From Ypsolopha sequella (Eukaryota; Arthropoda; Insecta; Lepidoptera; Ypsolophidae), in the NCBI GenBank assembly GCA_934047225.1, contig OW203992.1, positions 4,453,501 to 4,517,500 on the forward strand: 64,000 bases of DNA, written 5' to 3'. Below, in pieces: positions 21,509 through 33,419 of this stretch. The translations under genes and the position numbers were made by a program. The notes under the pieces are model-generated. The model was not told the origin of the DNA and did no database searches. It saw only the letters and a program-made list of their open reading frames with translations. The first letter of the stretch is position 1; each line of letters opens with the position of its first letter.

Positions 21509-23404
21509 TTAAGTTTCAGCTCACGCAAGTTTTTAAAATATTAAAAAGATATTTGTTGATTTCATCCATAAATATGAGTTTTTAGGCTTTGACGTGTCCA
21601 CCTTCAAACAAAAATATTACATTTTTTTTTTCGTTGTCATTGTAGCAACTGGTTACGATAAAATCAACTTTTCGATTTTCCGGGACTATAGTGGCGTGAA
21701 AGATTATTGGCCAAGATAGGATTTCTTTGTATACAACCTTTATGGTGGCCCTGGGCTCCTTTTTTTGCTGTAAAAAGAATTTATCGCAGATGAAGTTTGT
21801 TTTGTGATACAAAACTGTGATATTACAAAAGAATTGCTGTAATACTCGCTCTTTTCGTCGGATCTAAGAAAACATTATATTGTTGCAAAAAGAACCTGCA
21901 AAATTGGGTAGTTTTGGAGAATTTTATGATATTTCAGTATTTATAGACATATATAGGTAGATTTCGATATTCCCAACATTAACCAATGAAACATTATTTA
22001 CGGGACCCTCCATGGCCTGATTAAATTCACACTTGACCGGTTTTTTAAGACAACAAGCACTATCATTTCTTTGAATCTTGACTGAGTAAACATAGAATGC
22101 AATCAATATAGTTGGATAATAAGATCATCCAGCGAATGTGAAACCAATCAGTAATCGTTATTGCCGTGCATCAATGCAATGGTTCTGTTTTAAATTATTG
22201 GCCAATGGCATGACCTGACCGCATATAGGTTGGAGGAGAGGGGAGCTTTAGAGATTCAAATGATATAGGAGAGTAACCTTTTTAATTATCTGTATAGCTA
22301 AAACAATAGATAAATCACAGTCCGGGTCGTGGCTCGCATCAATCTCGCAGAAATAAAATGTCGCACTCAAACTTTTATAAGAGGTTGTGTTCGCCTTCTT
22401 TAAATTAAGTCAATCTGCTGTCAAAATTATGATCGTCTGGGAAAACCTCCCCCCACATAAATTGTGTAAAAGCCATACACCTAAGTAAAACGCCCGTGAC
22501 AAATAACCATTCCATAGTTTACAAAGTCTGCACTGTGTAATCAGCAAATGCATTTTATACAATACTAAAATTTTAAATTCTGACGTCATCAAATAGGTTT
22601 TTGCATGGTTTTCCGTCTACGAATACAGCATGAACGAAATATGGCGGTTTCAAATCCCCGCGGCACTCTAAAATATTTGGAATAAACATACCTATTCATT
22701 TTAATTACAATCCGTATACAATAATTTATATTTATTTAAATCAAAGCCTTTGATCAATATCAAATACGCTCGCGAGGAGCGCGTTTCTTCCTTTACATTA
22801 TAGAAGCTCTTATTCCCGTGCAGTAAGATTCAAGAGTAAGTGATAATTCCCGTGACAGTACAAACAACCTTCTCCTTGTCTGGATATCGTGTCTGCGGGC
22901 CATTCAATTCAAATCGGAGTATTTACCCACCGTGATTATCACGGCGGGGTCACGTGACTCATACATGTTGGTATAATTACTTTGTTTATTATATATATAG
23001 TATAAATAAGGTGATGAGCTCCAAAAATTCTTACTGAAGTTCGGGTTCGAGTTACAGCTAGAGGAGCTCTACTTAAGCCCTGGAGTTGATGTCGAAAGTC
23101 CACTGTAACCTTAACTAAGTAGTTACGAAGTTAGCGGCTATTGAACAACTTTAAAACCTTTTTTATTACATTATAAAAAATTAGAATTTCGTCTTTAAAC
23201 CAGTATTCATATAAAATAGACATTTGGGAACCTAAATATTCTATAATCCAATCGGAATAAATAGACACTACCTAAATGATATGCATAATTTACACATTAA
23301 TTTGGTATTCCGTTTGTGAACATATGCGACTATGCATCCTCCGCCGGACGCTTAGTTCCCATTATAGCTAAAACAACCGATCGCAGATCACCCCTCTATT
23401 ATGT
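21509..23404. other. AT-rich region, nothing recognised
   Basis: ORFs here are 60-76 codons and show no family motif. No repeat pair was found by eye. Confidence 0.4.
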
Positions 23405-23615
23405 TAACTGGACTGGGTGCCTATCATCAAAAACATAGATAAAAACTGAACTTTCAAAATTGCCTTTAGTGAGTATTGAACTATTTACGAACTGTGTCGT
23501 CACTTCAAGTGCGAACATATCCTTACACAATCAGAATTCTATAGTATTATATCTCTCCGACTAAAATCTTGGTCGAATATATATCTATGTTTTTGATGAT
23601 ACCCCGTCCAGTTGG
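23405..23615. mobile_element. MITE (tatcatcaaaaacatagata family), copy 1
   Basis: The termini actggactgggtgcctatca and its inverse tgat.ccccgtccagtt bracket about 210 bp. The catcaaaaacatagata word is exactly inverted as tatctatgtttttgatg. The internal segment gcctttagtgagtattgaac..cgtcacttcaagtgcgaaca is shared with the copies at 24054 and 62034. Confidence 0.8.
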
Positions 23616-24053
23616 TACCTGAAGACACATAATAGACCCGCTGATCGTGGATTGGATCCATCTTATAAGGGGAATCCTAAAAATCTATCAACCTTTTATT
23701 CAATACAATAAACACGCTCAGTTAAAGGGTAAGTCAGTTATGTAATTAAACAGAATAAACCAAATAAGCCAATAAGGACCTCGTGACCGACTATTGAAGT
23801 GTCAAACCACCACCAACTACCATAGTAAAGCCTGACCAAGAAAATAAAAAACCTCGCCATATTGCGGAATTAATTTTTTAACTAATTTTTTCTACTGGCA
23901 ACCTCAACTTTAAAACGTCATTATGTCGATTGCTGTCAAAGTGTGGTGTTCTTTTTTCGTGTGTGCTGTCAGAGTGTTGCAATCATAAAATAAAAATCAT
24001 AAAAGCAAATGAGCAATGAGTTTTTATTTTCCAGCCTGTTTCTGTATCTTTAG
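23616..24053. other. Spacer between two MITE copies
   Basis: No gene or repeat recognised in these 440 bp. Confidence 0.35.
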
Positions 24054-24242
24054 TTGCCAACTGAACGAGGTGCCTATCATCAAAAACATAGATAAAAACT
24101 GAAATTTCAAAATTGCCTTTAGTGGGTATTGAAGTATTAACAATCTGTGTCGTCACTTCAAGTGCAAAAATATCCTTAGGATATCGAAATTCGATAGTAT
24201 ATCTATGTTTTTGATGATAGACACCCAGTCCAGAAGGCAACT
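24054..24242. mobile_element. MITE (tatcatcaaaaacatagata family), copy 2
   Basis: Same orientation as copy 1, only about 440 bp away. The ends gttgccaactgaac and cagaaggcaac include an outer ttgcc/ggcaa pairing. An internal deletion makes it shorter than copy 1. Confidence 0.8.
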
Positions 24243-24695
24243 AGAGATACATAATAGGCCCAGGCTTCAGGCCAGGTCAGGCTTTACATAGTACATACCA
24301 TGGTGGTTTATAGTGGCCTCAAGTAAGCTGCACAATCACGTTTGAAAGCCAATTTTTCCCCAAGATTTTTGACGTTTGTTGAGGGTCATGACCGAATAGT
24401 GGGTGTTTATATGATGGAAAATATGGTCGAAAATTATATGGTAGTTTACTGTGATCTTTTGACCGCACCATCCGATAACCAAAATTCTAATCGTCGGTAA
24501 CCTGACTAAGGACCTAACACGTACACCGTGTAATGTACTTAAGAGTGTTAAATTTAACACTGTTTAGTCAGTATTCGGTGTTAATAGGTAACTTAGTGTC
24601 AGCCCAACTTGAGGGGCTTCGGGTCAATGCCAAGACTTATGTAAATAACTTTTAAATAGTAGACAAGCGTTAAGAAAAAAATTTTATTTCTTATA
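24243..24695. other. Spacer
   Basis: A 74-codon ORF (24336-24560, minus) with no family motif. Nothing else recognised. Confidence 0.35.
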
Positions 24696-24783
24696 GGCAG
24701 AGCTCAACTGTGGAGGTACTACCACCAGCTCTCAAACAGACATAACCTGGTGGTCCACCATGCCATTCCCAAATGCCGGGACT
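24696..24783 (+). repeat. Fragment of the RTE-tailed chimeric retroposon
   Basis: gctcaactgtggaggtacta and ggtggtccaccatgcc match the 5' portion of the copy at 19470. The RTE-like tail is missing. Confidence 0.5.
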
Positions 24784-25055
24784 TAAAGCGGGGTTTTCCT
24801 AATTTGTCTCTTTTAAAACTCATATTAAACCGTGAAATTGTAATAATTAAATTGAATTTTTTTCATTTTTTAGTCTTAATATTTCGGCCGTTAGTCTAGG
24901 AATATCCTTAAGAAACTTTCTAGCACACATCGAAATCCATTCAGTGGTTTTTTATGTGCACATTTTATATACTACCGTGACGAATATAATATATCTCGTG
25001 CCTAAAATAGGAACACACTGTAACCAAATCAACAAATCTAAAGTTAGACAAACTT

Positions 25056-25063
25056 CCCAATAC
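25056..25063. repeat. 8-bp target duplication, left (cccaatac)
   Basis: Matches cccgatac at 29434-29441 at seven of eight positions. Eight bases is the signature size for hAT insertions. Confidence 0.65.
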
Positions 25064-26092
25064 CAGTGGCGTGCACAGAACTTTTTGCTGGAAAAGCAAG
25101 CAACTGGAAAAGCAAGCAAAAGCAATAACAATAAAAAAATATGAAAAAATTTAAATATCACTTTGAAAAAATAAAGTTTGTATTGGAAATTTTCACCCTA
25201 GGGTAGACATTAAAGCCGATTCTGAAGGCTTTAATTTTAGTTTTAGTGCTGTCAAAACTAAATTTTCTTCGATACAAAATTGTCCTTAAGAGCATGGACG
25301 AAATACTAGAGGACTGACAACCGCCATACTTTGGAGCGTAATTCGATTTTTAGTTTCAAATTTGTAGCTAGATAGAGCTACTGGTTCAAAACAATCGAAT
25401 TCAATCGGATTCACGGCTCAAGTGGAGATTACTTTCTTTCCTAGTAAAGGTAGGTTCGTAGTAGTTCCGCTTAATTTCGGAAAGATGGCGGTATAAGCGC
25501 GCGCGCCCTTTGGTTCGCGCTCAGCCGCTGCCTATTCTTTCAAAATTACTAAATGTAATCTATCTATTACTTTTGACAATCAAGATTTTGTTTAAATCAA
25601 TTTGATTTCCTAAGAACAAACAACTTGTTCACCGCGACAGTGCCCGTTTTATCGTACCTCTCTTTCGGTAATCAAATACTTGAGAGTGAATGAAACTAAC
25701 ATCGCTCGCACGCGCCTACTCAATGGCGATAGGCATAGCTATATATATACGAGAAATGGCGCGTACTGTTCGGAACATCTAAAAAGGTAATATAATACCT
25801 ACCTTTGATTAATAATACTTACTAGATCTGATCACACTGTCTTTGTTTATGAGGTCAGTTCCAATTGGATGTAATAACGATTGTATACAACTGACATTGA
25901 ATGTTATTTTGACGAAATAACGTCTTAATTTGATTGAATGCATTTTTGCTACCTACAAACATCGCCGTTTTCGGATGGTTCCTGCCTGATGAACTTTTCT
26001 TAGCGACAAGCAAATAACCGTGTGTTTTTATAGTTGTTTATGAGAGGTCAGCAGTGCTTGTGTTTGTGCTAGAACTTTTGATTCAGAGTTAA

Positions 26093-26786
26093 GGGTCGGT
26101 TGCGCCAAACATGCTCTCGCGTTTGGACAATTTAACATATTAAAACAAAATATTTTTAACAAATAAAATTTGTGTAAGTACCTAGTTAAGAAGTTGAACT
26201 ACATTAATTTTTCATATTTAACACAAGTATCACAATCATCGAAAAAAAAAAATCGGAAAGATCACTAAAATCACGGAAAACGTAATTTGGCTTTGGACCT
26301 AGTATGATCAGTCTACTATTCTAACTACAAAATAAAATATTTTTTTATAGAGTAAAGAAATAAAAGTAGCATTTACAGATTTTTTTTATTTTGTATTTCC
26401 TTTTGTTATTTTAAAAGAAATACTCCAACATTCTATATTTTTCCTGTACAGAAAAATTACGCAAAAAGAATTTAAATGTTTGTGTATTTCTTTTTAAATA
26501 ACGAAAAGAAAAAAAGGTACTTTGACATCTTTACGAAAAAAAAAAAATTTCAATTTGCAACAAAAAAAATATATTTTTTCTGTTTGCAACGCCAAATTAC
26601 GTTTTTCGTGATTTTAGTGATTTTTCCGATTTTTTTTCTCGACGATTCTGATACTTGTGTCAAATCTGAAAATTTATAATGTAGTTCAACTTCTTAACTA
26701 CTTACACAAATTTTATTTCTTCAAAATATTTTGTTTTAATATGTTAAATTTTTCAAACGCGAGAGCATGTTTGGCGCAACCGACCC
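26093..26786. mobile_element. TTAA-flanked foldback element, 694 bp (piggyBac-like)
   Basis: TTAA at 26089-26092 and 26787-26790. The ends gggtcggttgcgccaaacat and the exact inverse atgtttggcgcaaccgaccc begin inverted arms of about 200 bp, which also share cttaactagg/cttaactact and cacaagtatcac/gatacttgtgtc words. The TTAA target is diagnostic of the piggyBac superfamily. No transposase is present; the 67-codon ORF inside is T-rich noise. It is nested in the hAT-like element, so it is younger than that. Confidence 0.8.
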
Positions 26787-27427
26787 TTAAGAGGATAGTT
26801 TCTGCAAAACCATAATTTTTTCTTCCTGGTTTGAAGCATCTAGCAATACTAGATAAAAAAGAAAACATATGTATTTCATTCGGGAATATAATACACACTT
26901 ATATCGAAACAGAATCCTAAGAAGTCATTTGAATATTGAGAAATAAAGTGCCAAAGATGGCTCTAAAAAAAGTTTTCATGTCGAGGTTTATATTTATTTA
27001 AGTAAAAACCCGTTCATATTATTTATGGATTAAATTCTGTATAAACTTTATTAAACTCTTAACGAGACAGATATTTGATAGCAACTTTTCTTTTTTTTTA
27101 AATAATAAAATTAGTGAAAAAAGTTGTCATTTTGACTTTTTTCCAGAATCCGTCCCTCTAGCACTGCGGGTCTTTCCGCACGGAGTAACAGGGTAGTATG
27201 CAAGCGGAACATATCCTCGTAATTTCCGACCGTGTAAAATGAGTTACACAAAGTGCGCCTACTGTAAATGTAATAAAACACGTAGAGAAGTATCGAAGTT
27301 CCGATTTTTGTCAGAATTCAAAAACAGATGTTGGTAGTACTAAGTTCGACGCGGCTCAACCAATTTGGTAGTTCACTTTATTCCCGAAGTAATCCCATGT
27401 ACCTCAACTGGGTGGAGATCACAGTTT

Positions 27428-27680
27428 AAAAAAACCGGTTAAGTGCAAGTCAGACTCGCGAATTTTGTCTTTTTTTTTCGTGAATTTCTCATCCATTTTA
27501 TTTTCCTGTAATCTTTACGTAAACAGATATTACCATGACTTTTGTCATATTTTCGGTCCACCAGTTTTGGAGATAAGGGGAGGGGAACATATTTTTATGG
27601 ATTTTCAAGGATTTCTCGAAAAAGGTGCAATAATAGTAGTTTATGCTACTAGGGCGAAAAGGAATAAATTATGAGGACGA
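27428..27680 (+). mobile_element. Dispersed repeat GCCAAGTGCGAGTC family, variant form
   Basis: Starts aaaaaaccggttaagtgcaa then gtcagactcgcgaatttt. The centre, cgtgaatttctcatcc, ttacgtaaacag.tattacca, ccagttttggagataa and aaggatttctcg, differs from the copy at 20236 but matches the copies at 50512 and 57838. This indicates a second subfamily. Confidence 0.65.
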
Positions 27681-28022
27681 TTTAAAACACGAGCGTAGCG
27701 AGTGTTTTAAACGTAACCGAGTAATGTATTGCTTTTACGCCCGTGTATCATACTACGTTTTTCAATGCATAGTGTGAGGCAATGAAAACAAATATAATCT
27801 TGTGAACTTTAAATTATACTTGGCTCAAAAAGACTGTATCCAGAGCCGTTAAACAGTGTAAAAAAAAGTATAACATCTATGGTGCACAGGAAAGTCTGCA
27901 GGTTAGCCAACCATTGTAAATAAATAAAAAAAATATAATAATAAAGCCCGAGGGCAAAATAATCGACTTTTTGTTCGGTTTTGACGCATAAAAAGTGGGC
28001 CTTTACGAGCACATGCATTGAA
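27631..28022 (+). repeat. Dispersed ~400-bp repeat, inverted mate at 41043-41470
   Basis: tagtttatgctactagggcg, gaataaattatgaggacgat, aaacactcgctacg-type palindromic words, catactacgtttttcaatgc, gactgtatccagagccgtta and ttttgacgcataaaaagtgg all recur in inverse order at 41043-41470. No ORF. The copies differ by small indels, so they are old. Confidence 0.75.
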
Positions 28023-28074
28023 AAATGCTAAGTATACTACATATTTTTACAATAAGCATTTTAATACCTATATT

Positions 28075-28195
28075 TTGATACCCCGAGAAAGAGGCTAGCG
28101 ATTCTGTCAAAGCGTCTATAAAATCATCCACTGTCACCCATGCCGGACGATAAGCGGTGCCGATTAAAAGGCGCGCATTGTTTACGTTCACCGAA
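28075..28195 (-). pseudogene. LINE endonuclease fragment
   Basis: The minus strand reads NARLLIGTAYRPAWVTVDDF then IDALTESLASFSGYQNI. The GTAYRP..V..DDF pattern is the central part of the apurinic/apyrimidinic-type endonuclease of jockey/CR1-like LINEs. About 40 residues remain. The catalytic GDFN motif that should follow has been lost. Confidence 0.65.
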
Positions 28196-28304
28196 CGTAA
28201 ACAATTTATTTCATATATTAGTATGAGTAAATATGGTACAAATAAATAAATGTTAAAAACAATGATATTCCATATCGTTGGTTAAAAATTATAACTTCTT
28301 TATG

Positions 28305-28676
28305 AGCAGTTTCGCAGCCAGACTGAAAAACCCGCCCTTTTCTAATTAATCAAAACAGAACACGTAAATTCAAAATTCACTCAATAGTTATGCAACAAAA
28401 CCTTATTACCTATGTATTGTGTATGTTGCCATCGCAAAGTTTCCATTGGTTTCTATAAATTGGAACCTCGAAATTTTTTAAATTTTAAAATTCTGATTTA
28501 ATTATGACTTCAAATATTCTGATTACAAATGGAAACTTTGCGATGGCAACATACTTATACAATACATGGTAATAAAGTTTTGTTGAATAACTATTGAGTG
28601 AATTTTGAATTTACGTGTTTAGTTTCGACTAATTAGAAAAGGGCGGGTTTTTCACAATCCGGCTGCGAAACCGCTC
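28305..28676. mobile_element. Long-hairpin MITE, ~370 bp, copy 1
   Basis: The left arm from agcagtttcgcagccagact through aaaaacccgcccttttctaa, aattcaaaattcactcaata and tgttgccatcgcaaagtttc is inverted on the right, ending ccggctgcgaaaccgct. The arms exceed 150 bp. A second copy is at 58787-59112. Confidence 0.8.
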
Positions 28677-29433
28677 TTAGTAACCTATTTCGCTCTAGTA
28701 CTGTAATTTTCAATTTGGAAGCCGTTCCAAAAGACATCCAGGAGATTAATTTTTACCCTGACAACAAGATAGCGTATGGTAAATGTATAAAGTGTGAAAG
28801 GGACAGACTCTTGTGAGGTAAATTTTAATTTTAATAAGTATATTAACTAGTTTTGGAACGTAACCTATGCTAGGTATTCTTTTATCTTATCTTTATCCCA
28901 TTCTCTTTGCGCGCGCATTTATACCTGCGATGCGACACGTCACGTGCACATGCATTTGTATTGTGTTGTGTACTACACTTATGTGTGTGCGATGTTTCGC
29001 TCGTAAACAACATAAAATAGTAAAAGCGCCATCTCTGATTACTCGTGGATATTACTATGAATTATACTACGCCTTCTGCCTTAGTACCAAGCATCCATTG
29101 TTTGTACAGCTAGCGGGCGAGATAGTAGTGACATCTAGGAATAATACAGGATTTTGGCTTTCTAGCAGAGTACGTTTTTTTGTAGGGGGTTGTCAGTCTT
29201 CTCGTATTGTTCGTCTATGTTAAGAGTTAGGATTAGAAGCTAAATTTCTTTAGAAAATTTTAAGCTTTGACAGCACTAAAACTGAAATTAAAGCCTTCAG
29301 AATTGGCTTTAGTGTCTACCCTGGCGTCATGAAATTTTTTTTCAAAGTGATATTTAAATTTTTTCATATTTTTTTATTGTTATTTTTGACCAATTGCTTG
29401 CTTTTCCAGCAAAAAGTTCTGTGCACGCCACTG

Positions 29434-30306
29434 CCCGATACGTTATAACCAACATGAGTTCAGGATTATGTTGGGTCCATTAACGAGGCCATGTACTTAA
29501 ATTAAGGTGGTAACACAGAGTCTCAGTTAATGCACATCATAATGCTTTCCTTATACTCTAGAATAAAAAGTATAAGAAATTGCTTAATAATAATAAGGTT
29601 TTCATAAGAAAATTATGTCAGTTCTATGTATTACATTTTGATTGCATTCAATTGCAACTGTGAACGCGGTTTTAAGTTTATCCATTAGAAAAAGGCGTAA
29701 AATGCAGACAACGCCCTCATGAGCGTTCCAATGTGCATGAATAAGTAGTTGGTGTATCAAGTAGTAACGCACTTCGAAGGAACCTAATAGAGATCTTCTC
29801 AGTTGATGAACTGGTTAAGAGGCTGTGCGAATTTTATTTTTGTCACTGTCACTCCAAGCTAAAAATCGCGCAGTGCGAGAGGGGCGGATTCAGGGCAAAA
29901 GGGAAAAATGTTAGTTTAATAATGTTTATAAAAAAACTAAAATAGCTAGCAAAATTTCAAATATCAAATCTCTAGATATTGTTGAAACACACCTAATAAA
30001 ATATGTTTGAGTTCTGTATATGGTTCCTATTCGTCAAACCAGGAGAAAAAGTGTGTTTGAAGACCACATTTCTACAATTATTTCTATCGAGGAAAATTTA
30101 TCCAAACATGTTTCCAATTTCAAATCCCTAGACTATATAGTAAAGACGCATATACCAGAAACTAATTATAATTTTTCGTGTATCACATGAAATACACAGA
30201 AAAGAAACACCCGTTTTTTTTTTGCATGAGCGCCGCCGTCTGATTTTTTTTCTGAGTATTTCTGAGATTGATTTTTGTATATTTTAATATATTAAGAATA
30301 CATATA
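29434..30306. other. Spacer
   Basis: AT-rich. A gcgagaggggcggattcaggg patch lies at about 29876. No gene recognised. Confidence 0.4.
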
Positions 30307-30402
30307 CACTCTCCTGTCTCCCAGAGAGGTAGGCAGAGACTAAAGATTTCCATCTGCTACGATCCAGACACACCTTTTTCGCCTCTTCCACATCCATCAT
30401 TA
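30307..30402 (-). pseudogene. LINE C-terminus fragment (DRSRWK family)
   Basis: On the minus strand the fragment reads EEAKKVCLDRSRWKSLVSAY followed by a LSGRQE-like end. It is the same family as 17341-17517 and 42018-42085, retaining only about 30 codons. Confidence 0.6.
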
Positions 30403-32254
30403 TTCAGAATATCTCAAGCAATTGATTTCGATGTAAATAATGAACTTTATTTGACAGCTTCTCGAAATTTGCTGAGTTGTCGAAATTTAACAAATCAAAT
30501 CTGTGCTTGGCACTCGGAATTATTATAATTTGCTGATCGATTATGAAAATATATTTTTAAACTAACACGAATATAAACACTAGTTCCATTATTATTCAAT
30601 TGACCCCATTAAAAATACTAGCGACAACACGGCCACAAGTTAATGTACACCACAAGATCGATAGTAACGATTATGGCTCAATTCCAGTAGACAATCGAAC
30701 CCATCATCATCGTTACTGAGCCACCTAATGCCCTAGAAAGTCGGCACGCGATGTCATGGTGCACCCTTCGTATTTGCATCAAGGACTCGGAACCGGAAGG
30801 CCGCACTTTGGTACCCTATTTTCGAATGGAGGTTTTGTGGCGCGCTCTTTGACAGTAGCCAATTAGCGTAACAACAAATAAACAATAGATACTCTTATTA
30901 AAGTTTATATCGAATTAGCCTTATCAAATGTAAAAACCTGTTTTATCTGTCGAACTCTACACATTTATAACTCAAGTTTTAGAAATCACGCTTCGACTGT
31001 TTCTCTAGATGCGAGCATAATACAGCCAAAAGTGCCAAATAACCCGTTTAGCCCATAGATTTCAAAAATAAAGATAAGCCCTTACCGTACTATGACAGCA
31101 CAAAAATGTTTTCACGTTTTAATTGGGGGACGCTCACCCGTTTGGAATCAGGGCTCATCTGAACACAGTGATAGTTGGACGCCTTAAGTGCACTTAAAGT
31201 TAATCATTAGTCTGATCAGTTTGCTGACCGTAGGTAGACAGATTGCGCACTTATAGGTGTGCGCGCGTCGGCATTATGTTAACGCACTCATTCAAAAACA
31301 ATGCAATGGATTTAGGTGCCAAGGCTCATCTAAAGTTTTAAAATCTTAAGTTAAGCCCGCAGCCACGTTAACGTCTACTGTTGAATACAAACGTCAAATT
31401 TGACATTACTCTTAGTTATTTGGTACTGTAATACAGCTCCAATGTGCGGTTAGGTGTACTCTCGCGGAAAGTTGTGTAGCATTTAATTTAGCAATATTGT
31501 ATACCTACATAAATGTATATGTATATAAATAAGGGCCCAAAATGAGGCACCGAAACGTTCCCCAAAGGTACATGGGTATGGTAGGGAATAAATTAGACTT
31601 TGGATATGGTAAAGCCAATCACAGTCGGCGCAACGTGTTGAATTTCATACGTTTCCAAATAAAATGTATCAAAAGAAAGTAATTCAAAAACCGTAAAAAA
31701 GTCCGCCATCCTAAATCAGGATCAGTAATGATTTAGCACGAACATTCGTTAAGCGAAGGCTTCTTACAGCAAAAACGATTGCTTAACGATGTCCAGACAG
31801 GGTACAACAAAACATCATCCCCGAAACAAATTGACAAGCGAGCCAAAGCAAAATGAACTTTATCACAATAACTTAAGAGTCAACCTATAGAGGCGGACCA
31901 AATCATGAGCCCTGGGGGATCTTGATAAACAAACGATACGTTTCTTCCACACGATGTATAAAATTGGTGTATGTCATTTCAACGACAATGTTCGACTTTT
32001 CATAGCATCGCGTTTTCTATTTGCTTTTTATAATAAGTGTAAAACCTAGGGTAATTGCGACTTTGTTTATAAGTTACTATTTGATTGTTTTAATTTTGGT
32101 ACTGTGAATACAGCAAAGTAAACTATAGCATATGATAAAACTTTGACATAAATTAATAATAACAAAACCAACGTAACGTTAAAATAGGTATGTAAGGCAT
32201 CCTATAATGAAAACAGTAGTGCGATTGTGTAAGGAAATAGTCATGAAATCGTCT
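30403..32254. other. Region without recognised genes
   Basis: The 86-codon ORF at 30268-30528 only reads through the LINE scrap. Nothing else is seen, on either strand, that resembles coding sequence or a repeat pair. Confidence 0.4.
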
Positions 32255-32347
32255 ATCGCTATTGCTTAAAAGGTAACGTGATTGGCTAGAAATGACGTGA
32301 CTCATCACTTCTAGCCAATCACGCGTACTTTTGAAAGCAATAGCGAT
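32255..32347. repeat. Short hairpin element, ~93 bp
   Basis: atcgctattgcttaaaaggt..cgtgattggctagaa pairs with ttctagccaatcacg..tacttttgaaagcaatagcg. About 40-bp arms with a short loop (atgacgtgactcatc). Probably a minimal MITE. Confidence 0.65.
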
Positions 32348-33419
32348 TGATGTTGAAGTTAGACAATAAGGCATCAGGTTAGCATTATCAGGAATTCACT
32401 AGTTGGATGAACTTTGGCGTTCCGAAAATGCGCAACTATCAGGTATAGTCAAAGTTCGAAATTGGCACAAAACCAGTCAATAGCCAAACACTAAGACGGC
32501 TAATTGACGAACGCCCATTTAGAGAGCACATCCACAAGGGGCCAGTAATTACATCCCCGAAACAGCTGGATGCCGAAACCGTATTCCGATTTACGATAAG
32601 ACAAACCTACCTGCGCACATAAATTATGATTTCAGAGAACTTTGTCTGAACACAATGGGCCGAATCGGACCGTGGCTGAATTTAAGGGCCAATGTTGATT
32701 TTCTTGTTCAAATTGTGATGCTTGGTTTGAGGTTGATAAGTCAAACTCAAGGATGAATCGTTTTGGAGTTTTGTAACTAAAATATTATTTCATGAATTTT
32801 GAATCGTGAATTTATTTTACAGACGTTCTATGTTATATTTGCCCTGAAGAGCAAAAATACGATTAGCTTCTAAACTTTCAATATTCCAAGAAAATTAAAC
32901 ACCACGCTATAATAGGCTGCGGCAAAAAAATCTATTTACTTTAACAACAGTAATTCGGTGAAATCGGGCAATTTTCATTTCACTTTATTTTTTGGCGCAA
33001 AAAGACGCGACAAGTCTCGAGGTTAAGCGGAAATTGGATTAAGTGGCTTATACCCCCCTGATTACTTTAGTTAGATGCCATGAAACCTAAATATAGCGAT
33101 TAAAGAGATTTATTTAAAACACCATAAAGAAACAGAACCCCTTGAATTATATATTGATTTGCCTATATATCTGTAGGATTATTTAATATTATTAAAGATG
33201 ATGAGTAGCTGATGGAGTTCTAAAATTCTAATTATAGAGGATTCTGAAATAAAATAAGGTCATGATTTTCTGAAATTTTAAGAAGTTACAAATAACAGGG
33301 GTTCATTTTAACCAGTGACTGAAGTAAACGGAAAGCGTTAATTGTAACAAACAACAATCCAGTAAAGCAATAAACACATGAAAAATATTGAAATTATAAC
33401 AGTGCCGAATATGATAATA
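32348..33419. other. Spacer left of the mariner
   Basis: AT-rich, with no gene or repeat recognised. Confidence 0.4.

Larger units (their letters stand above)
25064..29433. mobile_element. hAT-like foldback element, 4,370 bp, with nested insertions
   Basis: The left end cagtggcgtgcacagaactt and the exact inverse at the right end (ctgtgcacgccactg) start terminal inverted repeats that can be followed for about 260 bp. Shared inverted words include tttttgctggaaaagcaagc, gatatttaaattttttcata, agggtagacattaaagcc, agcactaaaact and gactgacaacc. It is flanked by an 8-bp near-identical duplication. No hAT transposase (BED finger, dimerisation block) is visible inside, so it is non-autonomous. The interior carries a 694-bp TTAA element, a GCCAAGTGCGAGTC-family copy, half of an inverted repeat pair with 41043-41470, a LINE endonuclease scrap and a long-hairpin MITE. 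The 118-codon ORF at 28867-29223 has no recognised motif. The superfamily call rests on the duplication size and end sequence. Confidence 0.7.

Noticed and set aside
25064..25330. Left hAT-like end as a stand-alone short repeat
   Set aside because: The inverse end at 29170-29433 and the 8-bp flanks make a single large element more likely.
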